Shown: positions 18,894-27,608 of the stretch, one piece after another
Layout: each line of letters starts with the position of its first letter
Numbering within the stretch: position 1 is the first letter of the stretch
Assembly (NCBI GenBank): GCA_017439715.1
Contig: JAFSIR010000006.1
Span: 1-48,387 of the forward strand
Reading direction: 5' to 3'
DNA: 48,387 nucleotides
Source of the DNA: Clostridia bacterium
GTDB lineage: Bacteria; Bacillota; Clostridia; Christensenellales; QAND01
Translations under genes and position numbers: made by a program
Notes under the pieces: generated by a model
What the model was told of the DNA's origin: nothing
The model's input: the letters and a program-made list of their open reading frames with translations, nothing else
Databases searched by the model: none

Positions 18894-20270
18894 ATGAATC
18901 AAACAATGGCGTTTGCAGCGCTGGAAGCGGCGCTGGCAGGCGGCGGCGATTTTGCGGAAATATATTTTGAAGACACGGTGCGCAACAGCGTGCGTGTGCG
19001 CGACGGAAAAACGGAAACGGCGCTTTCCGGCCGGGACTACGGCGCGGGCGTGCGTGTGATGCGCGGCACAAGCTGCGCTTATGCATACAGCTGTGAGGTA
19101 ACAGAAAAAGCGCTGCGCGAAGCGGCGCAGGCTGCCGCACAGGCCCTGCGCGCTGCCGGAACAGACAAACCGCAAACGTTTGTCGTGCGCCCTGCGCGGC
19201 CGATGCAGGCCGCCATGTATCCGGCCGGCTCTGTGGGGCTGGAAAAATATGCGGCGCTGGCAAAATCCGCTTATGAAGCGGCGCGCGCGCATGACACGCG
19301 CATCGTGCAGGCGATGGGCGCTGTGAGCGATGTGTATAAACGCGTGATCGTGGCCAATTCTCTGGGCGTGTATGTGGAAGACGATCGAGCGCGCAGCCGG
19401 CTGGCCGTACAGGCCGTTGCCGCCAAAGGCAACGAGATGCAAACCGGTTTTGAAGGCCCGGGGGCCGGCGCAGGGTTCGAGTTCCTGGAAGGGCTTGATA
19501 TTGAAGCGTATGCAAAATCGGCAGCGCGCACAGCGCTGACGATGATCGATGCGCCGTTTTGCCTGGCCGGCCAGTTTCCCGTTGCGGTCAACGGCGGGTT
19601 TGGCGGCGTGATTTTCCACGAAGCGTGCGGCCATTCGCTGGAAGCGACCAGTGTGGCGCGCGGGCACAGCGAGTTTTGCGGCAAGCTGGGGCAAAAGATC
19701 GCGTCTGACAAGGTAACGGCGATTGATGACGGATCAATGCCCGGTGAATGGGGCAGCCTTGGGTATGACGATGAAGGCACGCCCACGGGCCGAACGGTGC
19801 TGATTGAAAACGGCGTGCTTAAAAACTATATGATCGATATTCTTGGCGGGCGGCGGATGAACATGGCGCCTACGGGCAACGGGCGGCGCGAAAGCTACAG
19901 CTATGCGCCCACCTCACGCATGACGAACACCTTTATTGCCGCCGGCACGGATGAAGATATGATCACCGGCATCGACACGGGCCTGTATGCACACAAAATG
20001 GGCGGCGGCAGCGTGAATCCGCTGACCGGCGAATTCAATTTTGCCGTGGAAGAAGGATATTGGATCAAAGACGGGAAGATAGACCGCCCGGTGCGCGGCG
20101 CAACGCTGATTGGTAAAGGCAGCGAAGTGCTGCAGCGGATCGACTCGGTCGGCCGCGAGGTGGTGCTCGGCCAGGGCCTGTGCGGGTCTATTTCCGGGTC
20201 GGTGCCTACCAACGTAGGCCAGCCGCTGATCCGTGTGAGCCGGATCACCGTAGGCGGCAGGGAGGCATAA
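18894..20270 (+). CDS. tldD: Metalloprotease TldD
   Basis: A 458-residue cytoplasmic zinc peptidase subunit. The catalytic zinc motif HEACGH (HExxxH) is at residues 242-247 inside GGVIFHEACGHSLEA. With TldE it forms a heterodimeric protease that degrades unfolded peptides and, in some bacteria, matures microcin or other RiPP leader peptides. The C-terminal RLxN-like beta region contains GRRMNMAPTGNGRRESYSYA. The start at 18894 lies one base after the rarA stop, with the ribosome site GAGGAGGAAT made by the last rarA codons. tldE follows after 2 bases. No RiPP precursor is visible nearby, so a housekeeping peptidase role is the simplest reading. Confidence 0.96.
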   Translation: MNQTMAFAALEAALAGGGDFAEIYFEDTVRNSVRVRDGKTETALSGRDYGAGVRVMRGTSCAYAYSCEVTEKALREAAQAAAQALRAAGTDKPQTFVVRPARPMQAAMYPAGSVGLEKYAALAKSAYEAARAHDTRIVQAMGAVSDVYKRVIVANSLGVYVEDDRARSRLAVQAVAAKGNEMQTGFEGPGAGAGFEFLEGLDIEAYAKSAARTALTMIDAPFCLAGQFPVAVNGGFGGVIFHEACGHSLEATSVARGHSEFCGKLGQKIASDKVTAIDDGSMPGEWGSLGYDDEGTPTGRTVLIENGVLKNYMIDILGGRRMNMAPTGNGRRESYSYAPTSRMTNTFIAAGTDEDMITGIDTGLYAHKMGGGSVNPLTGEFNFAVEEGYWIKDGKIDRPVRGATLIGKGSEVLQRIDSVGREVVLGQGLCGSISGSVPTNVGQPLIRVSRITVGGREA

Positions 20271-20272
20271 CG

Positions 20273-21589
20273 ATGGAACAAACTGTAAAAAACCTGGTGC
20301 AGCTCGCCATGGAAATGGGCGCCGATGCGGCCGATGCGATCCTGTCAGAGCGACTGGGCGTGGATGCAAACATTTTTGAAGGGGCAGTGGATGCGTTCAG
20401 CAACAGCCACACCCGCGGTGTAGGCCTGCGCGTGATCAAAAACGAGCGCGTGGGATATGCGTATACGGAAAAGGCAGACGAGGCGGATGAACGCCTGGTG
20501 CGCGCCGCGCTTGCCTCTGCCGCTGTGTCTGACCCCGTTAAAGGCGCCGATGTGTATCGCGGCGAGGGGGTAACCTGCCGTGCGGAAGAGCCAACCATGC
20601 CGAACGCCGAAAAAGTGACGGATAAAGCGCTCAAGCTGTATGAAGCGCTGATCAAGCACAAGATCGAGAGTGTGCAGGCCTGCGAAGTGGAACAGCGGGT
20701 GACTCGCCGCGCTTTTGCCAACAGCGCGGGGATCGTTTGCTCCTCCATGGAGCAGCGCGCGGAGATGGCGGCAGAGCCTGTGGTGCGCGAGGGCGATTGG
20801 ACGGATAACAACTATGATATTGCCATTGCGTATACCCTTGAAGAACTGGATGAACAGGCTGTTGCCGAGAAAAGCGTGGAAAAAGCATGGCAGTATCACG
20901 GGGCTGTGCCCGGGCGGACGGGGAAAATGCCGGTTGTGCTCTCCGGGCTTTCCATGGCGCGGCTGCTAAGCTCAATGGAAAGCGCATTTTCCGCTGAACA
21001 GGCGGAAAAGGGCCTGTCTTTGCTGCGCGGGCGTGAAGGGGAGCAGATCGCTGCGCCGCTGATCACGCTGGTGGATGATCCGGTGCATCCGCAGCATGGT
21101 TTTACCCGCTTGTTTGACAGTGAAGGCGTGCCGGCCAGGAAGAAGAATGTGATTGACGCCGGCGTGCTGACAACGCTGCTGCACTCGGTGGCCTCGGCCA
21201 ACCGCGCCGGCGTGGCGCCAACGGGAAACGCAATGCGCGGCTATGCGGGCGCAGTGTCTATCGGGGTGCAAAACTTTTATTTAGTGCCCGGGGCAGAAAC
21301 GGCGCAGGCGCTGTATGAACAGGCGGGCGCGGGCGTGATCGTGCAGGAAGTGAGCGGACTGCATGCCGGGGTGAACGCTACCAGCGGTGATTTTTCCCTG
21401 CTGGGCAAAGGGTTTTTGATCGAGAACGGGCAAAAAGGCGCGCCGATCGCGCAAATGGTGGTTTCCGGCAACTTTTTCCGCCTGCTTGAACAGGTGCAGA
21501 CGCTGGGGAACGACCTGGAGTTTATTTCAGGCGGATATGGCAGCCCGAGCGTGCTTGTGCAGGGGCTGACAATCGCCGCCGGCGCATAA
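20273..21589 (+). CDS. tldE: TldE/PmbA family protein, partner of TldD
   Basis: A 438-residue relative of TldD without the HExxxH motif. In the known complex it is the non-catalytic half of the TldD/TldE protease. Matching family segments are NSHTRGVGLRVIKNERVGYA near the N-terminus, TLVDDPVHPQHGFTRLFDSE in the middle, and PTGNAMRGYAG. The C-terminus has SGNFFRLLEQVQTLGNDLEF, typical of PmbA. An open upstream extension inside tldD exists, but ATG 20273 has GGGAGGCATAACG right before it. Last gene of the rarA-tldD-tldE operon. I see no terminator before the ileS promoter, so some readthrough into the T-box leader is possible. Confidence 0.95.
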   Translation: MEQTVKNLVQLAMEMGADAADAILSERLGVDANIFEGAVDAFSNSHTRGVGLRVIKNERVGYAYTEKADEADERLVRAALASAAVSDPVKGADVYRGEGVTCRAEEPTMPNAEKVTDKALKLYEALIKHKIESVQACEVEQRVTRRAFANSAGIVCSSMEQRAEMAAEPVVREGDWTDNNYDIAIAYTLEELDEQAVAEKSVEKAWQYHGAVPGRTGKMPVVLSGLSMARLLSSMESAFSAEQAEKGLSLLRGREGEQIAAPLITLVDDPVHPQHGFTRLFDSEGVPARKKNVIDAGVLTTLLHSVASANRAGVAPTGNAMRGYAGAVSIGVQNFYLVPGAETAQALYEQAGAGVIVQEVSGLHAGVNATSGDFSLLGKGFLIENGQKGAPIAQMVVSGNFFRLLEQVQTLGNDLEFISGGYGSPSVLVQGLTIAAGA

Positions 21590-21605
21590 AAAATCCGTAT
21601 ATCTC

Positions 21606-21634
21606 TTTACAAATTTGGGCTTCGACTCTATAAT
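21606..21634 (+). promoter_or_regulatory. Sigma-A promoter of the ileS T-box operon
   Basis: TTTACA (21606-21611), 17-base spacer, TATAAT (21629-21634). Confidence 0.8.
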
Positions 21635-21639
21635 AAGGA

Positions 21640-21895
21640 CACAAAACCGATGAAGGGGACGCGCCTTGCGGAAAGGGGCACAGCGAGCGTGGAACGGTGT
21701 GAGCCGCGCCGAACGAACCGCAGATGGACATCACCCCCGAGGGTTTCGCCGAACAAATCAAAGAGGCGAAAACGTGGCCGCGCGTTAAGCGGAGAGAGTG
21801 GGTGCGCCGTTTTTTCGGCCGCGCCAATTCGGGTGGTACCGCGGAAACAGGCCTTTCCGTCCCGTTGTGGACGGAAAGGCCTTACTTATTTTTTT
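21640..21895 (+). promoter_or_regulatory. T-box riboswitch (isoleucine) with terminator, upstream of ileS
   Basis: The untranslated leader of ileS senses uncharged tRNA-Ile and then allows readthrough. The T-box sequence TTCGGGTGGTACCGCG is at 21828-21843. Stem I parts are recognisable: CACAGCGAGCG and GGTGTGAGCC match the conserved distal loops. GGGG (21655-21658) can pair with CCCC (21734-21737), which closes the specifier loop. The specifier triplet is best read as ATC at 21730-21732, an isoleucine codon, which agrees with the gene downstream. GCGTTAAGCGGAGAGAGTGG is the usual stem III region. The terminator is a perfect 14-base stem AGGCCTTTCCGTCC / GGACGGAAAGGCCT (21849-21862 and 21869-21882) followed by TACTTATTTTTTT. 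The antiterminator pairs GGTACC with the left terminator arm region. Confidence 0.95.
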
Positions 21896-21911
21896 GGCAG
21901 GAGGAAATGCA

Positions 21912-24900
21912 ATGTACAACAAAGTGCCTACTGACATGGACTTTAACGCACGCGAAAAAGAAGTGCTGGCGTTCTGGCAGGAAAACAAGATTCCCCAGAA
22001 AAGCATGGCGCCGCAGCCGGAAAAGCCCCCGTTTTCGTTTTTTGACGGGCCGCCCACGGCCAATGGCATGCCGCATATCGGCCATCTGATCACCCGCAGC
22101 ATTAAAGACTTGATCCCCCGTTACCGCCGCATGCGCGGGTATGATGTGCTGCGCAAAGCCGGCTGGGACACGCACGGCCTGCCTGTTGAGCTGGAAGTGG
22201 AAAAACAGCTGGGGCTGGACGGCAAAGAGCAGATCGAAGCATACGGTGTGGAGCCGTTTATCCAGAAATGCAAGGAAAGCGTTTGGAAATACAAGGGCGA
22301 ATGGGAAGCGATGAGCGACCGTATTGCCTTCTGGGCCGATATGGAGGACCCGTATATCACGTACGATAACAATTATATCGAAAGCGTGTGGTGGTCTCTT
22401 AAACAGATCTTTGATAAGGGCCTGCTGTATAAAGGGTACAAAGTGGTGCCTTACTGCCCGCGCTGTGGCACGGCGCTTTCCAGCCACGAGGTGGCGCAGG
22501 GATACAGCGAAGTAACGGAAACATCTGTGTTCGCGCGCTTCCCGGTGATGGGCGAAGAAAACACCTATCTCCTTGCATGGACCACAACGCCGTGGACCCT
22601 GCCGAGCAACGTGGCCCTGTGCGTGCATCCGGATAACGAATATGTGTATGCCAAAGCGGAAGACGGCACGGTGTATATCCTTGCCAAAGCGCTCATGGAA
22701 AACCTGCTGGGCGAGCAGGCCGAAGTGCTGCACACGCTGCCCGGCCGTGAACTGGTGGGCATTGAATATAAGCCCCTGTTCGCGTTCCAGAAAAAAGAAT
22801 CCGACACCTGTTTTACCGTTGTGGCGGACGATTATGTTACCCTGAGCGACGGCAGCGGCATCGTGCATATCGCACCGGCGTTTGGCGAAGATGACAGCCG
22901 CGTGGGCCAGGCAAACAAGCTGCCTTTTGTGCAGCGCGTGGATGCGGCCGGCAAGATGGACCAAACAACAGATTGGGCCGGCATGTTCTGCAAAGATGCG
23001 GACCGCCCCATCATTGAAGCGCTGCGCGAGAGCGGGCTGCTGTTTGCCGAGCAGGCGTATACCCACAGCTATCCCTTCTGCTGGCGGTGCGACACGCCGC
23101 TGCTGTATTATGCGCGGTCCACTTGGTTTATCCGCATGACGGAGGTGCGCAATGCGCTGGTGGCGAGCAACCGGTCTGTGAACTGGCTGCCGGATAACAT
23201 CAAAGAAGGCCGCATGGGCAATTTTGTGGAAAACGTGATCGACTGGGGCCTGTCCCGCGAGCGGTATTGGGGCACGCCGCTGCCCATCTGGACTTGCGAA
23301 TGCGGGCACACGGAAGCAATCGGCGGCATTGATGACCTGAAAGCCCACGGCGCCGATGTGCCGGAAGGACTTGAGCTGCACAAGCCGTTTATCGACCGTA
23401 TCACCTTCGCCTGTCCGAAGTGCGGCAAAACGATGCACAGGGTCAGCGAAGTGATCGACTGCTGGTATGATTCGGGCAGCATGCCGTTTGCCCAGTTCCA
23501 CTATCCTTTTGAAAACAAGGAAAAATTTGAGCGGTTCTTCCCCGCCCAGTTTATTTCCGAAGCGGTTGACCAAACCCGTGGCTGGTTCTACACGATGATG
23601 GCCATCTCCACCTGCCTGTTCGAAAAAACGAGCTTTGAAAACTGCATCGTGCTGGGCCACGTGCAGGATAAAGACGGGCAGAAGATGAGCAAGCATAAAG
23701 GCAACGTTGTTGATCCGTGGGATGTGCTCAATAAGCAGGGCGCCGATGCCGTTCGCTGGTATTTCTACACCGGCAGCGCGCCGTGGCTCCCCTCCCGGTT
23801 CTATGATGAAGCGGTCAGCGAAGCACAGCGCAAGTTTATGGGCACGCTGTGGAACACCTATGCGTTCTATATCCTGTACGCGGATATTGATGGGTATAAC
23901 CCCTTTGATAATTCCTGGCCGGCGCCGAACTATACCGTTATGGACAAATGGGTGCTCAGCAAGCTGAACACGCTGGTGCGCACGGTAACGGATGAGCTGG
24001 ACAACTATCATGTGACCGAAGCGGCCCGTGCCATCTCCGCGTTTGTAGATGATTTGTCCAACTGGTATGTGCGCCGCTGCCGCGACAGGTTCTGGGGCGG
24101 CGGGAAAACGGAGGATAAATCCACTGCGTTCTTTACGCTGTTCACCGTGCTGGATACGCTGGCCAAGGTTGTGGCCCCGTTCATACCGTTTATGTCCGAA
24201 GCAATGTATCAGAACCTGGTGCGCGCGGTAAACGAAACGGCGCCGGAAAGCGTGCACCTGTGCGATTTCCCGGCCGTGAATGAAGCGATGATTGACCCCG
24301 AACTGGAGCGGGAAATGGAATACGCCCGCCGTGTGGTCGTACTCGGCCGTGCTGCGCGCAACGTGTCTAAAATGAAAAACCGCCAGCCGCTTAGTAAGAT
24401 GCTTGTGGAAGGCGAAAAACAGCCGCAGGACGAGATTGTAACCATCATTCTCGAAGAGCTGAACGTAAAAAAGATGGAGCTGACGGCGGACGCCAGCGAA
24501 TACATCTCGTATGCCATCAAGCCCCAGCGCAAAACGGTGGGCCCGAAATACGGCCGCATTCTCATGGCGATCGATGCCTATCTCAAAGAGGCGGACGGCG
24601 CGGCGATCGTAGCGTGTGTTTCGGCAGGCAAAGCCTGGGAAACGCAGATCGAAGGCGTTGCCGTGTCGCTCACGGCGGAGGACCTGCTGATCAGCACGGC
24701 CCAGAAGGAAGGCTTTGCCGCTCAGAGCGACGGCGGGCTGACCGTTGTGCTTGACACGCAGCTGACGGATGAACTGATCGCCGAGGGCAGCATGCGCGAG
24801 TTTGTGTCCAAAATTCAGAACCTGCGCAAAAAGCTTGGCTTTGAAGTGACGGATCATATTGAAATTGCTTTCTGCACAGCCGATGCGGCGCTGGAAGCGC

Positions 24901-25028
24901 TGCTGAACGACCGCAAGGCAGAGATCTGTGCCGATACGCTGGCCGATGTGCTGATCGCCGGCAGTGGGGAGCACGAGATTGATATCAACGGCGCGGCGGT
25001 TTCCGTAACACTGAAAAAGGCGGAATAA
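21912..25028 (+). CDS. ileS: Isoleucyl-tRNA synthetase, long (type 2) form
   Basis: A 1038-residue class I synthetase that charges tRNA-Ile. The HIGH motif is at residues 55-58 (MPHIGHLIT) and the KMSKS-type loop is KMSKH at 591-595. The CP1 editing domain includes TTTPWTLPSNVALCVHPD and the GSGIVHIAPAFGEDD segment. A zinc site CECGHTEAI is near 465, with a CPKCG pair further on. The length, the KMSKH loop and GWDTHGLPVELEVEK place it with the type 2 (eukaryote-like) enzymes rather than the 930-residue type 1. Type 2 enzymes are as a class poorly inhibited by mupirocin. The start follows GCAGGAGGAAATGCA right after the T-box terminator. First gene of a three-gene operon. Confidence 0.97.
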   Translation: MYNKVPTDMDFNAREKEVLAFWQENKIPQKSMAPQPEKPPFSFFDGPPTANGMPHIGHLITRSIKDLIPRYRRMRGYDVLRKAGWDTHGLPVELEVEKQLGLDGKEQIEAYGVEPFIQKCKESVWKYKGEWEAMSDRIAFWADMEDPYITYDNNYIESVWWSLKQIFDKGLLYKGYKVVPYCPRCGTALSSHEVAQGYSEVTETSVFARFPVMGEENTYLLAWTTTPWTLPSNVALCVHPDNEYVYAKAEDGTVYILAKALMENLLGEQAEVLHTLPGRELVGIEYKPLFAFQKKESDTCFTVVADDYVTLSDGSGIVHIAPAFGEDDSRVGQANKLPFVQRVDAAGKMDQTTDWAGMFCKDADRPIIEALRESGLLFAEQAYTHSYPFCWRCDTPLLYYARSTWFIRMTEVRNALVASNRSVNWLPDNIKEGRMGNFVENVIDWGLSRERYWGTPLPIWTCECGHTEAIGGIDDLKAHGADVPEGLELHKPFIDRITFACPKCGKTMHRVSEVIDCWYDSGSMPFAQFHYPFENKEKFERFFPAQFISEAVDQTRGWFYTMMAISTCLFEKTSFENCIVLGHVQDKDGQKMSKHKGNVVDPWDVLNKQGADAVRWYFYTGSAPWLPSRFYDEAVSEAQRKFMGTLWNTYAFYILYADIDGYNPFDNSWPAPNYTVMDKWVLSKLNTLVRTVTDELDNYHVTEAARAISAFVDDLSNWYVRRCRDRFWGGGKTEDKSTAFFTLFTVLDTLAKVVAPFIPFMSEAMYQNLVRAVNETAPESVHLCDFPAVNEAMIDPELEREMEYARRVVVLGRAARNVSKMKNRQPLSKMLVEGEKQPQDEIVTIILEELNVKKMELTADASEYISYAIKPQRKTVGPKYGRILMAIDAYLKEADGAAIVACVSAGKAWETQIEGVAVSLTAEDLLISTAQKEGFAAQSDGGLTVVLDTQLTDELIAEGSMREFVSKIQNLRKKLGFEVTDHIEIAFCTADAALEALLNDRKAEICADTLADVLIAGSGEHEIDINGAAVSVTLKKAE

Positions 25029-25031
25029 TGC

Positions 25032-25880
25032 ATGTGGCTCTCCGATGCATGGCAGGATTATGAACTGATGGATGCCGGTGACGGCATGAAACTGGAGCGG
25101 TGGGGGGATGTGGTCCTCTCCCGCCCCGAGCCGCAGGCTGTTTGGCGGCCGCAGCATCCCGCGCTGTGGGAAAAGGCAGACGCGGTGTATCACCGCTCAA
25201 ACGCCGGCGGCGGTAACTGGAGCTATGCGCGCACATTGCCGGAAAGCTGGCAGATCGGATACGGGGCGCTTCGCTTTTATGTCAGGCCCACCGGCTTTAA
25301 ACACACGGGCCTGTTCCCCGAACAGGGCGTGAACTGGGACTGGGCTGCGCAAAAAATTAGGCAGGCGGGCCGCCCGGTGCGCGTGCTGAACCTGTTTTCC
25401 TACACGGGCGGGGCTACGCTGGCCTGCGCTGCGGCGGGCGCCGAAGTGGTGCATGTTGATGCTGCCAAAGGCATTGTGTCCTGGGCCAAGGAAAATGCGG
25501 CGTTAAGCGGGCTGGCCGAGGCGCCGATCCGCTATCTGGTAGACGATGCGCTGCAGTTTGTGCGCCGGGAAGCGCGCCGGGGCCGCAAATACGAAGGGAT
25601 CATTATGGATCCGCCGTCATACGGCCGCGGGCCGGACGGGCAGATGTTCCGGTTTGAAACGCATATCCAGCCGCTGGTGGAAGCCGCTGCCGCGCTGCTG
25701 AGCGAGGAACCGCTGTTTTTCATCCTCAACAGCTACACCGCCGGGTTTGCCCCGGCTGTTGGCGGCAACGTGCTTAAAACGGCGCTGCCCAAAGGGCAGA
25801 TCGAGGCGGACAATATCGGCCTTGTCATGCCCGGCGGCATGGCGCTGCCCTGTGGGGCGACTGCGCGGTGGACCCCGTGA
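25032..25880 (+). CDS. Class I SAM-dependent methyltransferase, RlmI/RlmK-like rRNA methyltransferase
   Basis: A 282-residue methyltransferase. The SAM site is VLNLFSYTGGATLACAAAGA (motif I) followed by VVHVDAAKGIVSWAKENA; the catalytic motif is IIMDPPSYGRG. This layout is that of the RlmI/RlmK (COG1092) group, which methylates 23S rRNA. RlmI has an N-terminal PUA domain and this protein does not; its first 100 residues instead hold WSYARTLPESWQIGYGALRF. The exact rRNA base is therefore not assigned. The start lies 3 bases after ileS, and the stop overlaps the next gene, so the three genes are one transcript under T-box control. Confidence 0.88.
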   Translation: MWLSDAWQDYELMDAGDGMKLERWGDVVLSRPEPQAVWRPQHPALWEKADAVYHRSNAGGGNWSYARTLPESWQIGYGALRFYVRPTGFKHTGLFPEQGVNWDWAAQKIRQAGRPVRVLNLFSYTGGATLACAAAGAEVVHVDAAKGIVSWAKENAALSGLAEAPIRYLVDDALQFVRREARRGRKYEGIIMDPPSYGRGPDGQMFRFETHIQPLVEAAAALLSEEPLFFILNSYTAGFAPAVGGNVLKTALPKGQIEADNIGLVMPGGMALPCGATARWTP

Positions 25881-26524
25881 CAAAGCTGAACATATTATAT
25901 GAAGACAACCACGTGCTCGTGTGCATCAAGCCGTTCAACGTGCCGTCTCAGGAAGATGCAAGCGGTGATGAGGACATGCTCACGCTGTTAAAAGCGTATC
26001 TGAAAGAGAAGTATCAAAAACCGGGCAATGTGTATTTGGGCCTTGTGCATCGGCTGGACAGGCCGGCCGGCGGCGTGATGGTGTTTGCCAAAACGAGCAA
26101 GGCTGCTTCCCGCCTGTCTGAACAGGTGCGGACCGGCAAGCTGGATAAGGAATACACGCTTTGCTGCGCCAAGCCGCCGCAGCCGCTATCCGGCACGATG
26201 GAAGACTATCTTGTAAAAGACAACGCGCATAACACGGTGCGCACCTGCGCTAAGAACACGCCGGGCGCCAAGATTGCGCGGCTGGCATATCAAACGCTGA
26301 AAACAAGGGCCGATGGCACAGCGCTGGTGCAGGTATCGCTTTTTACCGGGCGGTCACACCAGATCCGGGTGCAGTTTGCCTCCCGCGGATGCCCGCTGCT
26401 GGGCGATGCGCGCTACGGCGCTGGCGGGCAGCAGCTGGCCTTGTGGTCAACACGGCTGGCGTTTGACCATCCGACAACCAAAGAAAGGCTGGCATTTTCC
26501 AGCCCGCCGCCCAAAATATGGTGA
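25877..26524 (+). CDS. RluA-family pseudouridine synthase
   Basis: A protein of about 215 residues that isomerises uridine to pseudouridine in rRNA or tRNA. The catalytic aspartate is in LVHRLDRPAGGVMVFAKT (Asp61), and the second family block is LFTGRSHQIRVQFASRGCPLLGD, written here as parts: TGRSHQIR then GDARYG. There is no S4 domain, so it is the short RluA/RluC-core form. The target position is not assigned. The likely start is GTG 25877, which forms a GTGA overlap with the stop of the methyltransferase gene; GTG 25868, three codons earlier, is the alternative. Last gene of the ileS operon. Confidence 0.92.
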   Translation: MTKLNILYEDNHVLVCIKPFNVPSQEDASGDEDMLTLLKAYLKEKYQKPGNVYLGLVHRLDRPAGGVMVFAKTSKAASRLSEQVRTGKLDKEYTLCCAKPPQPLSGTMEDYLVKDNAHNTVRTCAKNTPGAKIARLAYQTLKTRADGTALVQVSLFTGRSHQIRVQFASRGCPLLGDARYGAGGQQLALWSTRLAFDHPTTKERLAFSSPPPKIW

Positions 26525-26640
26525 AACAGACGGGCCCCTGCGCGCAAACAGGCGCACAGGGGCTATCTATATTAAAAAAGAGCCGCGCGCTGACCCTTTA
26601 CTGCAGAATATGCAGGGCAGGGCAGCGCGGACACGAAAAG
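26525..26640. other. Structured intergenic stretch with several inverted repeats, no gene seen
   Basis: Between the end of the pseudouridine synthase gene and the convergent terminator lie three inverted repeats: GCCCCTGCGCGC/GCGCACAGGGGC (26534-26563, one mismatch), a CCGCGCGCTG...CAGCGCGG stem (26583-26630), and inside it CTGCA-GAATA-TGCAG (26601-26615). No T run follows the first two. They may be mRNA 3' structures or a small RNA; no known family is recognised. Confidence 0.35.
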
Positions 26641-26676
26641 AAAAACAGGGCCGGTTTTCGGCCCTGTTGTTTTTTT
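26641..26676. terminator. Bidirectional terminator
   Basis: Stem AACAGGGCCG / CGGCCCTGTT (26643-26652 and 26658-26667) followed by GTTTTTTT on the plus strand. The minus strand has As and a weaker tail. Confidence 0.85.
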
Positions 26677-27595
26677 AAAAGGAACTGCCCGGCACATCAT
26701 ATGAAGGCCGCGGCGTTCTGCGCCGCACATCCCACAAAATCGTGCCGTATGTGGTATCGGAAATCTCGGTGATCAGCCCCTGCTCATCCACATGGGCGCG
26801 CAGCCAATCAAGGATGCGGGCGGTGTTTTCAGCGGTGTGCATGTGTTCCGGCAGCATATGCTCGGTGATAAACGCGGCATATTCTTCCTCAGCGGACACG
26901 CGGATCTCGCTGTGCCGCGTTTCATAGCTGGTTTCCGGTTCATAGCCAAGCAGGAACAGTGTGTTGAACAGCGCATAGAACCATTTGCCGCTCCATTGCG
27001 GGGGCAGTTCTTGGCCGAACACATCGCGCATGATCTGCTCGCGCATATAATTGCGCCCGCTCAGGTGGGTTACATTGCAGCACCAGGCCCGACTCATGGA
27101 CATGGATTTTAACAGCCCTTCCATATCATGGATGGCCGGCGTCATAGAGCCGAACACAAGGTCAAACGCGCCGAGCAGGCCCGCTTTTTCCACATCCAGC
27201 GTTTTAAAATCACACACCTGCAGTACAGCGTTGGTCAGCCCCTGCTCGACCAGATACGCTTGCCCGTGCGCCACCATTTTTTCCGAAATGTCAAGCCCCA
27301 GCACGCGTTTAACGCGCTTTGCAAACGCAGCGGCAAACCGGCCCGGGCCGCACCCAATATCCACCACTTCACGATCGGGCGTTAAAATGCCGCGCCGCTC
27401 CAGCAGCGAAAGCGCATAAAAAACGCGCTCATCCCCTTTGCGCTTTTTTGCGCGCTCCTTTTGCCAGAACTCCGCCCGCTGATCCCAGCGCCGGGCGGCT
27501 TTTTTGGGCGTATCCACCTGCTGCGGCGAGAGCATTTGCATAAATGCGTCCAACGCCCGGCGGTTATGCGCCGGATAATCCGGTATCGTAGGCAT
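26675..27595 (-). CDS. Class I SAM-dependent methyltransferase, small-molecule type
   Basis: A 306-residue methyltransferase. Motif I is VVDIGCGPGRFAAAFAKRVK, followed by VLGLDISEKMVAHGQAY and the acidic motif FDLVFGSMTPAIHDME. The N-terminal region WDQRAEFWQKERAKKRKGDE is rich in charge and aromatics, as in relatives that act on small metabolites. The C-terminal 120 residues (from GRNYMREQIMRDVFG) are less familiar and probably bind the substrate, which is unknown. Start ATG 27595 follows GGAGGGATAAGC. It is the second gene after the THEP1-like NTPase (13-base gap), so the two are cotranscribed. Confidence 0.85.
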   Translation of the reverse strand: MPTIPDYPAHNRRALDAFMQMLSPQQVDTPKKAARRWDQRAEFWQKERAKKRKGDERVFYALSLLERRGILTPDREVVDIGCGPGRFAAAFAKRVKRVLGLDISEKMVAHGQAYLVEQGLTNAVLQVCDFKTLDVEKAGLLGAFDLVFGSMTPAIHDMEGLLKSMSMSRAWCCNVTHLSGRNYMREQIMRDVFGQELPPQWSGKWFYALFNTLFLLGYEPETSYETRHSEIRVSAEEEYAAFITEHMLPEHMHTAENTARILDWLRAHVDEQGLITEISDTTYGTILWDVRRRTPRPSYDVPGSSF

Positions 27596-27608
27596 GCTTA
27601 TCCCTCCG

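Noticed and set aside
18894-21589. tldD-tldE as part of a RiPP (microcin) cluster
   Set aside because: No precursor peptide, modifying enzyme or dedicated exporter lies beside them; rarA and ileS are housekeeping neighbours.
21882-25193. A 1103-codon open frame on the minus strand opposite ileS
   Set aside because: It mirrors ileS in the opposite frame, is rich in His, Arg and Ala, has no ribosome site or family motif, and is a side effect of high G+C codon use.
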